Shown: positions 8,280 to 17,189 of the stretch, in pieces
How the letters are laid out: each line of letters begins with the position of its first letter
Numbering within the stretch: position 1 is the first letter of the stretch
Source: Planctomycetaceae bacterium
GTDB taxonomy: Bacteria; Planctomycetota; Planctomycetia; Planctomycetales; Planctomycetaceae
NCBI GenBank assembly: GCA_020638955.1
Contig: JACKHO010000007.1
Coordinates: 124,001-188,000, forward strand
Length of the DNA stretch: 64,000 bases
Direction of reading: 5' to 3'
The notes under the pieces: generated by a model
What the model saw: only the letters and a program-made list of their open reading frames with translations
Database searches by the model: none
What the model was told of the DNA's origin: nothing
Program-made: the position numbers and the translations under genes

Positions 8280-9452
8280 ATGACCACGGCCACACAAACC
8301 ACAGCTCCGAAGGCAGAAAGCACGAAGCAGAAGCCGATGGCCCCCGTCAATATTGACGAGTCATTCCAGGTGCCCTGGAGCGTACATGCGCTCAGCGGAC
8401 TTATTTCTGGCTGGCCGGGATTGTGGAAGTGGCTAGGGAATCTTGAAACGACCTCATGTCGTGAACAACTTGCGGACAAAGTTGATCGCCCCGTTTTCAT
8501 TTCGGGTATCGCACGTTCGGGCAGTACCATTTTGCTGGAAGTGTTGGCCTCGCATGCAGATGTTGGTACGCATCAATACCGTGACTTCCCCATGCTCTAC
8601 ACCCCGGTCTGGTGGGGGCAGGCGACAGAGAAGCAGGCACAGTCGCTTCCAGTCGAACGGGCACACGGCGACGGGATTATGGTGACGCCCCAAAGTCCCG
8701 AAGCAATGGAAGAAGTGCTCTGGATGGGCTTTTTTGCGAACGCCCACAATCCCGAACAGTCGCAGGTGCTTGACCACAATTCGAGCAACCCGGCCTTCGA
8801 GCAGTTCTACGGCGACCACGTCCGTAAGCTGCTGCTGACTCGCAAGCGTTCGCGGTATGTCTCCAAAGGGAATTACAACCTCTCCCGCATTGGCTACCTC
8901 CAAAAGATTTTCCCCGACGCCAAATTCGTCGTTCCCATTCGGCATCCCGTGCATCACATCGCTTCACTGATGAAGCAGCACCGCTTGTTCGTCGCTGGCG
9001 AAGAAAAGTATCCGCGAGCACTCGCTCATATGCAGCGGGTCGGCCACTACGAATTCGGACTCGACCGCCGCCCCATTAACGTCGGCAACTCGGAGACCAT
9101 TCAACGCATCCAAAAGTTGTGGGCAGCGGGGGAAGAAGTTCGCGGTTGGGCCTGCTACTGGAACGCAGTCTACGCCTGGACGTGGCAACAGCTACAGGAG
9201 AACGCACAATTGGGTGACGCAACTTTGATTGTGCGTTACGAAGACCTGTGTAATGACCCCGCCAGCAAGCTCGACGAATTATTGAGCCACTGTGACTTGC
9301 CAGAAGACTCAACCGTCGCCGCGTTCGCCGGACAAATCCGACCGCCGTCCTACTACAAGCCCAACTTCACCGACGCGGAACTTGCCATCATTGCCGAAGA
9401 AACGTCTGAAGCGATGAAACTCTATAGCTACGAGCCAGCTCTCGTAGGTTGA
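8280..9452 (+). CDS. PAPS-dependent sulfotransferase
   Basis: 390 residues. The chosen ATG lies after CAGGACAGG; a TTG at 8250 is in frame but less likely. The 5'-phosphosulfate-binding loop is clear (FISGIARSGSTILLEVL, about residue 70-86), and the 3'-phosphate signature R-x7-S is present (IRHPVHHIASLM). This is the sulfotransferase_3-type fold, which transfers sulfate from PAPS to a hydroxyl or amine of a sugar, lipid or small molecule. The protein appears soluble or peripherally bound. It ends the four-gene run begun by the ASST-like protein, and an aldehyde dehydrogenase follows 249 nt later. The acceptor is unknown. The family call is firm. Confidence 0.88.
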   Translation: MTTATQTTAPKAESTKQKPMAPVNIDESFQVPWSVHALSGLISGWPGLWKWLGNLETTSCREQLADKVDRPVFISGIARSGSTILLEVLASHADVGTHQYRDFPMLYTPVWWGQATEKQAQSLPVERAHGDGIMVTPQSPEAMEEVLWMGFFANAHNPEQSQVLDHNSSNPAFEQFYGDHVRKLLLTRKRSRYVSKGNYNLSRIGYLQKIFPDAKFVVPIRHPVHHIASLMKQHRLFVAGEEKYPRALAHMQRVGHYEFGLDRRPINVGNSETIQRIQKLWAAGEEVRGWACYWNAVYAWTWQQLQENAQLGDATLIVRYEDLCNDPASKLDELLSHCDLPEDSTVAAFAGQIRPPSYYKPNFTDAELAIIAEETSEAMKLYSYEPALVG

Positions 9453-9466
9453 CGCGAACCTCAGCC

Positions 9467-9495
9467 GCCAGCACATCTTTCTGGCGACTCTTTAG
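9467..9495 (+). terminator. Possible terminator after the sulfotransferase gene
   Basis: A 6-bp stem CGCCAG / CTGGCG with a 9-nt loop is followed by ACTCTTT. The stem is short and the T-run poor. A second 7-bp palindrome (CTACGAG / CTCGTAG, 9429-9448) overlaps the end of the coding region just upstream. Confidence 0.35.
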
Positions 9496-9701
9496 GGCTG
9501 TCGTAACTCAAGCGGATGGACAAATCCGTGCCTGGCTGGCGTATGTCCCTATTTGCATTTTGTCTCTTTTGGCAAGATCGAATGTGCTTGCTTGCGTCTG
9601 GGAGCCCGTTCCGTTGAAATGGGTGTCTTGCGCCCGGTGAATCATCGCGATTCTCTGGCACACTGGCCTGCCGACTCACCTTTCAAGAACACAACTTCAT
9701 C

Positions 9702-11138
9702 ATGCTTGATATTCCTGTCATCCGCTGGGGCAAAGAATACGACTCCATGGAAAAGGCTCCCGTCGTCCATTTTGAGACGGGTGAAGAGCTCGCGAAAATG
9801 GGCCAGGCCAACGGGGGGCTCATTAAAATCGACATGAAGAAGGCGAACCGCGCCCGCGCGACGCTGCGGGAGTTCAGTATTGATGAACTCTGCGAAAAGT
9901 GTGCGACCGCCGCCGACTACTTCATGAACGCCGAACTCCCGCTCGGCAACGGTACGCAAACACCCGAAGACTTTTGCCGCATTCAGTCGGCCACGACCGG
10001 TCTGCCGGAACACATGTGCGCATTCAACATGAAAAAGAATGCGTTCGTCATGACCAAAATGCGGGACGTGCTCGACGCCCTCACCCGTGGCCTGCCGTTC
10101 GACATTCTTACCCGTGGCTACGGCATGGAATCGCGGGGAGTGACGGTCAGCTATCAGGCCACGACGCCCGTACTCGGCGCCGTGCTGCCCAACAACTCTC
10201 CCGGCGTGCACACGTTGTGGCTGCCGGTTGTGCCGCTGCAAATGGGACTGGTTCTGAAGCCGGGATCGCAGGAGCCGTGGACTCCGTACCGGATGTTCGC
10301 CGCCATGACCAAAGCCGGAATTCCACCGGAAGTCTGGTCGCTCTATCCCGGTCCGCGTGATTGCGGTAGTGCCGTTATGGAAACCTGTACCCGGTCCATG
10401 ATTTTCGGCAGCCAGCAAACCGTCGAGCAGTACCACGGTGATCCCCGTGTGCAGGCGCACGGTCCAGGATTCTCGAAAATCCTCATCGGCGACGACATGG
10501 TCGACCGCTGGGAAGAATTCCTCGACGTGTTGGTCGACAGCGTGTTCGCCAACTCAGGCCGCAGCTGTATTAACGCCAGCGGCATTTGGGCTTCGCGTCA
10601 CACGCAAGAAATCGCCGACGCCATCGCACAGCGCATTGGTCCGGTTCAGCCCAAACTCATGACCGACCCCACCGCCTCGCTCGCGGCTTTCACCACCAAA
10701 GGTGTCGCCGAAGCGATGAACAACCAGCTCGAAGAAAAGCTGAAGGAGCCGGGCGTCACCGAAGTCACGGCGAAGTACCGCGACGGCGACCGTCTCGTCG
10801 AACACGAACGGCACGACTTCCTGCGGCCCACCGTCGTCCACTGCACCAGCCACGAACCGTTCCTCGCCAACAGCGAATACATGTTCCCGTTCGTCTCCGT
10901 GGTCGAATGCCCGCAAGATCAAATGATCAAACGGATCGGAACCACCCTCGTCGGGTCCGCCATTACAGAAGACCAGGCCTGGGCCCAGCAACTGCTCGAC
11001 GCCACCCACATCGACCGCCTGAACATCGGCCCCATCAGAACCATGGCCCTCAACTGGCTGCAACCGCACGAAGGCAACCTCATCGAATTCCTGTTCCGCA
11101 ACCGGGCGGTGCAGACGGAAGCACCGGCGGCGCATTAG
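9702..11138 (+). CDS. Aldehyde dehydrogenase superfamily protein lacking the general-base Glu (possibly CoA-acylating)
   Basis: 478 residues, a full-length aldehyde dehydrogenase fold. The cofactor-binding stretch (TPVLGAVLPNNSPGVHTLWLPVV, then LKPGSQEPWTPY) and the nucleophile Cys289 (NSGRSCINASG) are evident. The usual E-L-G-G-K motif that supplies the general-base Glu is replaced by A-H-G-P-G about 35 residues before the Cys. In this superfamily loss of that Glu is typical of CoA-acylating aldehyde dehydrogenases and LuxC-like acyl reductases, which release the thioester by transfer to CoA or reduce acyl groups. The protein may therefore make or consume an acyl-CoA rather than a free acid. 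It lies downstream of the sulfotransferase cluster. Substrate unknown. Confidence 0.8.
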   Translation: MLDIPVIRWGKEYDSMEKAPVVHFETGEELAKMGQANGGLIKIDMKKANRARATLREFSIDELCEKCATAADYFMNAELPLGNGTQTPEDFCRIQSATTGLPEHMCAFNMKKNAFVMTKMRDVLDALTRGLPFDILTRGYGMESRGVTVSYQATTPVLGAVLPNNSPGVHTLWLPVVPLQMGLVLKPGSQEPWTPYRMFAAMTKAGIPPEVWSLYPGPRDCGSAVMETCTRSMIFGSQQTVEQYHGDPRVQAHGPGFSKILIGDDMVDRWEEFLDVLVDSVFANSGRSCINASGIWASRHTQEIADAIAQRIGPVQPKLMTDPTASLAAFTTKGVAEAMNNQLEEKLKEPGVTEVTAKYRDGDRLVEHERHDFLRPTVVHCTSHEPFLANSEYMFPFVSVVECPQDQMIKRIGTTLVGSAITEDQAWAQQLLDATHIDRLNIGPIRTMALNWLQPHEGNLIEFLFRNRAVQTEAPAAH

Positions 11139-11188
11139 TTTGGATTCCTGGTCAATTCTTTTCACTCGGAACTGGACGGGGTCGCCCC

Positions 11189-11371
11189 ATGCGTCAATTC
11201 TTGATGATCGCCTCCCTCGTGTTGTTATTCGCCACAGGCTGTGATCTCGCTGCGTATCGCCAGCGGGCCGAAAATGCCCAGCGCGATCAAACAGTCCAAG
11301 ACCTTCAAGAGCTTGGCGAGAGCATGCACAACGAGGCCAATGAAGAGGTTGGTGCGAACGAAGAAAGGTAG
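11189..11371 (+). CDS. Small lipoprotein
   Basis: A 60-residue protein with a short signal peptide (MRQFLMIASLVLLFATG) and a lipobox ending T-G-C at Cys18. The mature part is short, helical and strongly charged (DLAAYRQRAENAQRDQ, then acidic NEANEEVGANEE). A weak GGACGGGG lies upstream. It begins 50 nt after the aldehyde dehydrogenase gene and could share its transcript. No function can be assigned. It is easily missed because a longer overlapping frame runs through the preceding gene. Confidence 0.6.
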   Translation: MRQFLMIASLVLLFATGCDLAAYRQRAENAQRDQTVQDLQELGESMHNEANEEVGANEER

Positions 11372-11380
11372 CAAGTAATT

Positions 11381-11445
11381 GTAGGTCAGGCTGAGCCTGA
11401 CGCACACGTCAGACACCTTTCGGAGTCAGGCACAGCCTGACCTAC
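11381..11445. repeat. REP-like palindrome
   Basis: Two inverted copies of a 21-22 bp unit (GTAGGTCAGGCTGAGCCTGA at 11381-11400 and its near-complement at 11424-11445) are separated by about 22 nt. Each arm itself contains a GTCAGGCT-AGCCTGAC palindrome. The high symmetry and intergenic place between the small lipoprotein and a convergent gene fit a REP/BIME-type element; it may also end transcription. Confidence 0.7.
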
Positions 11446-11536
11446 AGGAACTCAAGGATGACGCAATGCTCGACAGATTGACCACAGCCACCCGCCGCCC
11501 ATTTTGTCTACCACGCTCCAATTCGGCGTTCTGACG

Positions 11537-12358
11537 CTACGGAATCGGCAGACCGGTAATCGGGGAAATCCGTGGCAAGGGATCCAAATCGTGCGTGGCG
11601 ACGGCGTAGTAATCGAAATCCAGAAATGGAGCCAACGCGGCGTATGCATCTTCGCGGAGGACCCACGGATTTCCAAACAGTATAGGATTCTGCTCCATCG
11701 TCTGTTTGGAGACCATCACATTCCGCTCGCTCTCGGCAACGCGGGGAAGCGATCCGTAGTCTGCCTGAATGAACTGCAAGTCGGAGGGTGGTGGAAATGT
11801 GCGCCATTCCGTCGACGCATCGGAGCGCCACTTTCTTCCGATCACCGAGTAATACAGACCAATGTTGTCATGATACTGTGGCACGTCAGGGCAGCGGCGG
11901 AGATGTCGGTGCGGCAGGGACATGGGAGCAATGCCGTTCAATTCATCTTCCCTGATAATGTCGTCAAGGTCCTGCTCCAGCCATGAGAAATCTCCCAGGG
12001 ACGGCATGGCGAATTCAACCAGAGTTTCAAAGACAACCGGGTTGAATTCCAAAACTCCCAGCGGTTCCAAGGCGTTCCTCACCTCTTGAGAAACAATGAG
12101 GTCGTAGCGAAAGTTTCCGAAAACTGGTGGGACGAACTGACCACTGCGGCGAATGTGTGCCCGTTCGCGAGCCGTGTTATCGAGCGAGGGCTCGTGTCCC
12201 TGCAGCAACCAGTCCCGCGTTCCAGGCCAGTGTCCTCCCGCGTCTTCGCCCCAGCCTGCGTAGGAGGTTTCACCGTGGTAGACCCAATAGTGCAGAGGAT
12301 TTGTCCGCTTGCCAATTTCTGGAGAACTGAATAGCCGTTTCAAAAAGTAGATTCGCAT
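11537..12358 (-). CDS. Unknown protein, immunity-protein-like
   Basis: 273 residues from the preferred ATG (12358), which follows AGGGTGAGA; a longer start at 12394 is possible. There is no signal peptide or membrane segment. The sequence is rich in aromatic residues, with an N-terminal MRIYFLKRLF strand, a middle DLIVSQEVRNALEPLGV helix followed by E-F-N-P-V, and a C-terminal FLDFDYYAVATHDL. The middle motif recalls DUF1629/Imm11-type immunity proteins, in which a domain recognises a residue position and a reported value, but I would not rest on this. No toxin gene is adjacent. The neighbour downstream is a REP-like palindrome. Confidence 0.5.
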   Translation of the reverse strand: MRIYFLKRLFSSPEIGKRTNPLHYWVYHGETSYAGWGEDAGGHWPGTRDWLLQGHEPSLDNTARERAHIRRSGQFVPPVFGNFRYDLIVSQEVRNALEPLGVLEFNPVVFETLVEFAMPSLGDFSWLEQDLDDIIREDELNGIAPMSLPHRHLRRCPDVPQYHDNIGLYYSVIGRKWRSDASTEWRTFPPPSDLQFIQADYGSLPRVAESERNVMVSKQTMEQNPILFGNPWVLREDAYAALAPFLDFDYYAVATHDLDPLPRISPITGLPIP

Positions 12359-12413
12359 TCTCACCCTAACTCTGCTCGCTAACTCTGAAACCATCCCTTT
12401 CGTTTCAGTTGAT

Positions 12414-12443
12414 TGCCGGAACTCCCGCTGGTCGGTCCGGCCT
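12414..12443 (+). repeat. Left copy of a 30-bp inverted repeat
   Basis: A 30-bp unit beginning TGCCGGAACTCC and ending GGTCCGGCCT. A perfect inverted copy lies at 13064-13093, and the two bracket one small membrane-protein gene. Confidence 0.8.
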
Positions 12444-12521
12444 ACGATTACTCCAAAATCGTCTGTTCCGTTTCAGCAACATCGTCGGGCGGTTCATTGC
12501 ATTGTTATCCCGCAGATTGCA

Positions 12522-12980
12522 CTAGGATGAACGATCTGTCGTATTTGGATCGCGATTCGACCCAGCCAATTCGCCGATTGCCGCACCTAAGCCGCCTGCA
12601 ATTGCCCCAGCAGTGATCATGGCCAGAAATCCACCAAGAACTTCCATCGATTCTACGCGATCGAATCCACCAGGGTGGCTCATGCCGATCATCATTTCGG
12701 TTGGGAGAACAAAAAGTCCAAAACAAGTTCCGCCAGAAAGCACTGCTCCAATGACGGTGCCCAGCATTGGTTTGCATGTCCAGCCTGCAACCCCACCAAT
12801 AGGTATGCCCATCAACGCGGAATTGGACGCCGCCCAGTAGAACTCCTGTGCTCCGCTCCACCACTTACCACCCCGGCTGCTGACGTAGTATATAAATCCA
12901 ATCGCCACTCCAAACCTCGCAATGGCGCAAATTACAGCGCCAGTCGCTGCGCCAAGAAACCGTTTGCCTTTTGTGGACAA
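12522..12980 (-). CDS. Small Gly-rich membrane protein inside an inverted-repeat pair
   Basis: 152 residues. The start is TTG, chosen because GGAGG sits 6 nt upstream. Three or four hydrophobic segments are visible (about 8-30, 50-66, 73-92, 114-136), several with glycine-zipper spacing such as GFLAMITAGAIAGGLGAAIG. I do not recognise a family; Gly-zipper membrane proteins of this size often act as small channels, envelope or stress proteins, but nothing specific shows here. The gene is flanked on both sides by perfect 30-bp inverted repeats, which suggests it may have been moved or copied as a unit. There is no transposase within the bracket. Confidence 0.6.
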   Translation of the reverse strand: MSTKGKRFLGAATGAVICAIARFGVAIGFIYYVSSRGGKWWSGAQEFYWAASNSALMGIPIGGVAGWTCKPMLGTVIGAVLSGGTCFGLFVLPTEMMIGMSHPGGFDRVESMEVLGGFLAMITAGAIAGGLGAAIGELAGSNRDPNTTDRSS

Positions 12981-13063
12981 TGTGGGCCTCCACTGTCAGA
13001 AGGGGCTGACGCTACGGATGAGCGGACGAGGACACGGGTACTCGATCCAGGGAAAATAACTGC

Positions 13064-13093
13064 AGGCCGGACCGACCAGCGGGAGTTCCGGCA
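13064..13093 (-). repeat. Right copy of the 30-bp inverted repeat
   Basis: Exact reverse complement of 12414-12443. It lies 6 nt beyond the stop codon of the redoxin/monooxygenase gene. No target-site duplication is evident when the outer flanks of the two copies are compared. Confidence 0.8.
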
Positions 13094-13099
13094 CCTGAG

Positions 13100-14857
13100 C
13101 TACCGTTTCAACTTCCCCAGCGTCTTCTCATTCGCCGGCAACAAAACGTCGAAGTAGCCGATCATCATTTCGTCCCAGGACTGGTCGCCCCAGGTGACGA
13201 GTTTGTTGGGGTCGGGGTTGGCGAGGTTTTTGGCGGTGTTGTCATACGTGGCGGTGCAAATCATGCGGGCACCGGCGGGGACTTCGATGGGGTCGGCGAA
13301 GCGGTACTGCGTTTGCCAGTTGAAGTCGTAATGCGGAATGTCGAGCAGCGTTTTCCGTTTGCCGTTCTTGAGCTCGATTTCGTACTTGAACGTCTTACCC
13401 CGCACGTGCATGTGTGGCGACAGGGAAATGAGTTGGATGGGGACGGGCGATTTTTTCGACTCGGCTTTCACTTCCTGGTCGTCGGTGTTGGGCTGCAGTT
13501 CGAACCGATGCTCGGCAACTTCCATGGTCTTCACGACGTGTGTAATTTCATCGGGATTGGTGAAAATCAGGCCGACGCTACTGAGGTCTTCCTGCACTGA
13601 ACCAATGGGCGTGTAGTGCACCTGGAACCGCAACATGCTGCCCGCGGCAATTTTCTTGGCTGATCCTGCCGGCAGCGGGCTGAGTCGGAGTCCTGGGACG
13701 TAGGCGAAGAGGAAGTCAGCGGGGCCCTTACCGCGACCTTCGGGATGCCCGTACACAATTATGTGATGCACCACCGCCCGGTTGCCGGGACGCACGTCCG
13801 CAGCAGAAATCCATTTGTCTTCTTTGAACCCGGGATCGACCCAGAAATTCTGGTAGGCCACGCCTTGTGGACCTGCATCAGCGGGAACGGTGAAGGGTTT
13901 GTCCCGCATGTTGAACACAACATCAGGCTCGTGCGGCAGGTTCCAGCCTTCGGTGTAGGTTTTGGGTTCGGGGAGTTGTGTGGCATCGCCTTCCGGGCAA
14001 CCGTCTTTCACCCATTGCATAATGAGGTCTTTCTCTTCTTTCGTCATGCTGCGGTCGTTGGAGAAGTGACCGACTTCCGAAGGCAGCGCGTGCCAGGGTG
14101 GCATGCGTTGTTCTTTGACGACTTCCGCAATCATTTCCCCCCAGCCGTAAACGTCGTCGTATGAGGTCAGCGTGAACGGTGCGATTTCACCATCGCGGTG
14201 ACACTCGACACAACGCTGCTGAAAAATGCGGGAAATCTGGTTCGAGTAGGTGACGGTGCTCTCTTTGTTCGGTTCCCGAATACGACCAATGTGGCAGCCC
14301 ATGGTTTCGGTGCGGGCGACTGAAACGGGCTTCCCGTCCAACAGTTCATCAACGGCGATTTTCAAATCGTGCCGATCGGCTTTATCCCGGACAATGCCGA
14401 TGACGTACTGGTCATCAACCCGACCCCGATACCTGACTTTGCGATCGGCATCGAGCACGAAAATCTCGGGAGTCCGTTCAGCCCCGAACTGATCAGCGAC
14501 GACGTTTCCGACGTCTTTGAGCATCGGATACTTGATGCCGTGCTGGCGGACGAATCCGGCAATGCGGGTGACGGGGTCCTGCACATTGGAATTCACCCCG
14601 AGCACAACGACGCCTTTGTCGGCGTACTCGTCGGAAATCTCCTGGAGCCGCACTGAGTACAACTTGGCCAGCGGACACTGCGTTCCCAGAAAGGCAACGA
14701 CGACGACCTTCGACTCGGCATAATCCGCCAGAGAGACCTCGTGGCCCCGATAATCTTTGAGTTGAAACGCCGTAATACTCTGTGCCAAAGGGCTTTCGGC
14801 AAAGACTGGTGTCACAGCCGCCAGAACGAGTGCCGCGAAGCAAATTGCAGAACGCAT
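13100..14857 (-). CDS. Exported redoxin / mono-haem / copper-monooxygenase-like fusion
   Basis: 585 residues from the ATG at 14857, which opens a signal peptide (MRSAICF to VFA). Three parts follow. Residues about 22-190 form a redoxin/TlpA-type thioredoxin fold, but the active site reads GTQCPLAK, with a single Cys, so a classical disulfide exchange is doubtful. Residues about 203-260 hold a CVECH haem-binding motif (Cys216-His220) with a later MPPWH. The C-terminal 300 residues carry the His-pair HHIIVYGH, then VHYTP and SPHMHVRGK, as in copper type II ascorbate-dependent monooxygenases. Such fusions are widespread in planctomycetes and their substrate is unknown. It is downstream of an anti-sigma-like gene and an ECF factor, which may control it. 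Confidence 0.85.
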   Translation of the reverse strand: MRSAICFAALVLAAVTPVFAESPLAQSITAFQLKDYRGHEVSLADYAESKVVVVAFLGTQCPLAKLYSVRLQEISDEYADKGVVVLGVNSNVQDPVTRIAGFVRQHGIKYPMLKDVGNVVADQFGAERTPEIFVLDADRKVRYRGRVDDQYVIGIVRDKADRHDLKIAVDELLDGKPVSVARTETMGCHIGRIREPNKESTVTYSNQISRIFQQRCVECHRDGEIAPFTLTSYDDVYGWGEMIAEVVKEQRMPPWHALPSEVGHFSNDRSMTKEEKDLIMQWVKDGCPEGDATQLPEPKTYTEGWNLPHEPDVVFNMRDKPFTVPADAGPQGVAYQNFWVDPGFKEDKWISAADVRPGNRAVVHHIIVYGHPEGRGKGPADFLFAYVPGLRLSPLPAGSAKKIAAGSMLRFQVHYTPIGSVQEDLSSVGLIFTNPDEITHVVKTMEVAEHRFELQPNTDDQEVKAESKKSPVPIQLISLSPHMHVRGKTFKYEIELKNGKRKTLLDIPHYDFNWQTQYRFADPIEVPAGARMICTATYDNTAKNLANPDPNKLVTWGDQSWDEMMIGYFDVLLPANEKTLGKLKR

Positions 14858-14995
14858 GACGTAATTCACTTGTAATGACAAATGGTATTCGGGAAGAGGA
14901 ACCGCACGTTACGTGAAACCGCCGACGCAACGCAACAGGCCGTACCTTTTGGACAGGAATTCCGTTTCGCACAAACTCTGGCTGCGCGAACGGTC

Positions 14996-16966
14996 TTAAT
15001 GGACGAGTGCGCCGTACTGATCGAGATGTTCCTGCCAGCGCAATTGGGCGGCGGCTCGCTGGTTCGGAAGCAACAAGGCCCGGTAGTCATAGCGTCGACC
15101 GGTGAGATGCAGTGCGTGGTAGAACGCAAGTTCCCGTACCGAGACTTCTTCGTGCGAAAGCCAGCCGACAACTTGCTTCGAGATTTCAGGATCGCGTCCA
15201 TCTTCTTCGGTGTATCCCCACAGCAGCCGCACGACGATTTTCACGTCGTCGTCGTGCAGCGAACGGGAAAGTTCGTCGACGAGGGCAGCTTCATTATTGG
15301 GATCACGCACAATCCAGCGCCGTAGTGCTTCAATTGCAGCAATTCGCGAGGCTTCATGATCGCACAGCAGTCCGCGTACAAGGCCGGGTAAATTGTCGGT
15401 GAGGGCCATGGTTTGCACGGCGAATTCCGACTTGGTTTCGAGTCGGTTATCGACGACCGGGCCAATACTGTCACCAACCTTAAATTCCGGCGAGAACTCC
15501 TGACGAAACTCCCAGGCGTTTCGTTTCGCAATCGATGTCACCGGCGGGGAACCAAGCAGCCAGCCAAACGGCGGCAAAGTTGCCGCCGGGTTTGCCGTCC
15601 CCCAGTATGTGCGACCAAGCTCGGGGGTGAGATCGACGAAATTCGCGTCGCCGCTCATTTGCAGTTTCGCTTTCCCACGTCCGACCTGAATCCCACCAAT
15701 GAGTTTGGGAGCCCGACCTTCCCCCGGCAGACCTTCGGCTGCTGGCAGGTCAACTTCAATTCCCACGAGCGTCTCCGGTTCCTGAATATCCAATAAATAG
15801 GCGCGATCTCCGACAACCAATCGAATTCGCATTGGGAGTTCTTCGGTACCAGCCAACAGTTTCATCTGACCACGATCGATGCCAATTGCCAGTGTTTCAC
15901 CTTTCATGAGCGGAAGGCGCTCAATGAGTGTTCCCCCCAGCAGTTCCAGTTTGAGACGTCCTTCACCGACGTTCAGATTTGCGAAAAAGGGATGGGGAAC
16001 CGCAAAGAAACTTTTGTCTGGCAACGCGTACGGCGCCGTGACGTAAGTCCAGTCTGGCTCCATCAAAGTTCGAGCCAGCAGCACTTCATCCATGTTCATG
16101 TAGACAACAGGGAGTTGTGGAATCGCCTGCGGTTGCGGTGGCTGCGGAGGATTTTCGACAACAGGTTTCGGTTGGACCGGGTCGGGCATTTCCGGCATGG
16201 GCTCGGGCGGTGCCTCGACGTTCTCGGGCTGAGGGACAACGGCCGGTTGTTTGTCCCCTGGTTCCGGGTCATTGTTCACATTCGCCGGAGGAGCGGGCAC
16301 GTCATTGTCTGGAATGTCGTTTTCCTCTGGCTGTACCTGATGAACGGCCAGCGCGGCGTCCGGTGTTGTGGGCGTTCCATTCCACCAGGCCGAAAGTTCG
16401 GGGTATGCCAGCGCCGCCCATCCTGCAAACACGACCAGGCCGACAATGATGGCAAAGGTTCGCGTTCCGGTGGGTTGCGATTTCAAGTAGCTGGGAATGC
16501 CATCTTCAAACAGTGGGGGTTCCTGAGCAGCATCCGGAGGGGCGGTTGCCACCCCAGCGCCCGGCGTCACCTTGGGTTTGTCGGTCTCACCGAGCGCGTA
16601 CATGCGTTCTCGAATACTTTGCGGCACTTCAACCGGCTCGCCGAGTACGAGTGTCAGGATTTTGTGACTGGCGGCCACCTCGGCCAAATGCATGTCTGAC
16701 TTGTAACAGAGCGTTTCCAGTTCCACGACCGATGACGGGTCGAGCGAACTTTCGAGATATTCGCCCACGATATTGGGATCGGGCCCCGAACCGGGTCCGG
16801 TCAAATTGGGGGCGAGCAATCGACGTTTGCGGATGACATCCTGCAGTTTCCGCATAAGCATGGCTGCTTCGGGAACGGCGCCAATTTGGGTTCCAATTTC
16901 TTTGGCCTGCGCGGCGGGCAGAGTGTCGTCAAGATAGGCGAGAAGTGTTCGCAATGTCAGACGCAT
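14996..16966 (-). CDS. Anti-sigma-factor-like membrane protein with large extracytoplasmic part
   Basis: 656 residues. The N-terminus (LRTLLAYLDDTLPAAQAKEI) matches the cytoplasmic helical region typical of planctomycete anti-sigma-like proteins. One membrane segment lies near residue 170-190 (FAIIVGLVVFAGWAALAYP), preceded by cytosolic and followed by a Pro/Glu-rich spacer with many PQPxNVEAPPEP-like units. The rest is extracytoplasmic, with a possible HEAT-like end (LVRGLLCDHEASRIAAIEAL). It lies 223 nt downstream of an ECF sigma factor gene on the same strand, the usual pairing in which the membrane protein holds the sigma factor until a signal arrives. No zinc-binding H-x3-C-x2-C motif is present. 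Signal unknown. Confidence 0.72.
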   Translation of the reverse strand: MRLTLRTLLAYLDDTLPAAQAKEIGTQIGAVPEAAMLMRKLQDVIRKRRLLAPNLTGPGSGPDPNIVGEYLESSLDPSSVVELETLCYKSDMHLAEVAASHKILTLVLGEPVEVPQSIRERMYALGETDKPKVTPGAGVATAPPDAAQEPPLFEDGIPSYLKSQPTGTRTFAIIVGLVVFAGWAALAYPELSAWWNGTPTTPDAALAVHQVQPEENDIPDNDVPAPPANVNNDPEPGDKQPAVVPQPENVEAPPEPMPEMPDPVQPKPVVENPPQPPQPQAIPQLPVVYMNMDEVLLARTLMEPDWTYVTAPYALPDKSFFAVPHPFFANLNVGEGRLKLELLGGTLIERLPLMKGETLAIGIDRGQMKLLAGTEELPMRIRLVVGDRAYLLDIQEPETLVGIEVDLPAAEGLPGEGRAPKLIGGIQVGRGKAKLQMSGDANFVDLTPELGRTYWGTANPAATLPPFGWLLGSPPVTSIAKRNAWEFRQEFSPEFKVGDSIGPVVDNRLETKSEFAVQTMALTDNLPGLVRGLLCDHEASRIAAIEALRRWIVRDPNNEAALVDELSRSLHDDDVKIVVRLLWGYTEEDGRDPEISKQVVGWLSHEEVSVRELAFYHALHLTGRRYDYRALLLPNQRAAAQLRWQEHLDQYGALVH

Positions 16967-17189
16967 GACGGACCGTCCAGTACTCGTAGGTTGTCAACTT
17001 GCCCAGAATCGAGAGGAATCAGTGCCAATTGTACCCCGCTGACCAACTTGGATGTATGCCAATTCTTGCGTACAGAAGAACTTGGGACGCCAACTTATGG
17101 CACGGCGCACGAAAAAGCCGGACAGAATGGAGTGTGGCCCGTGACACTCCACCTGCCCGGCGGTTCAGCCAGACGGTTCGGGCGATGAC

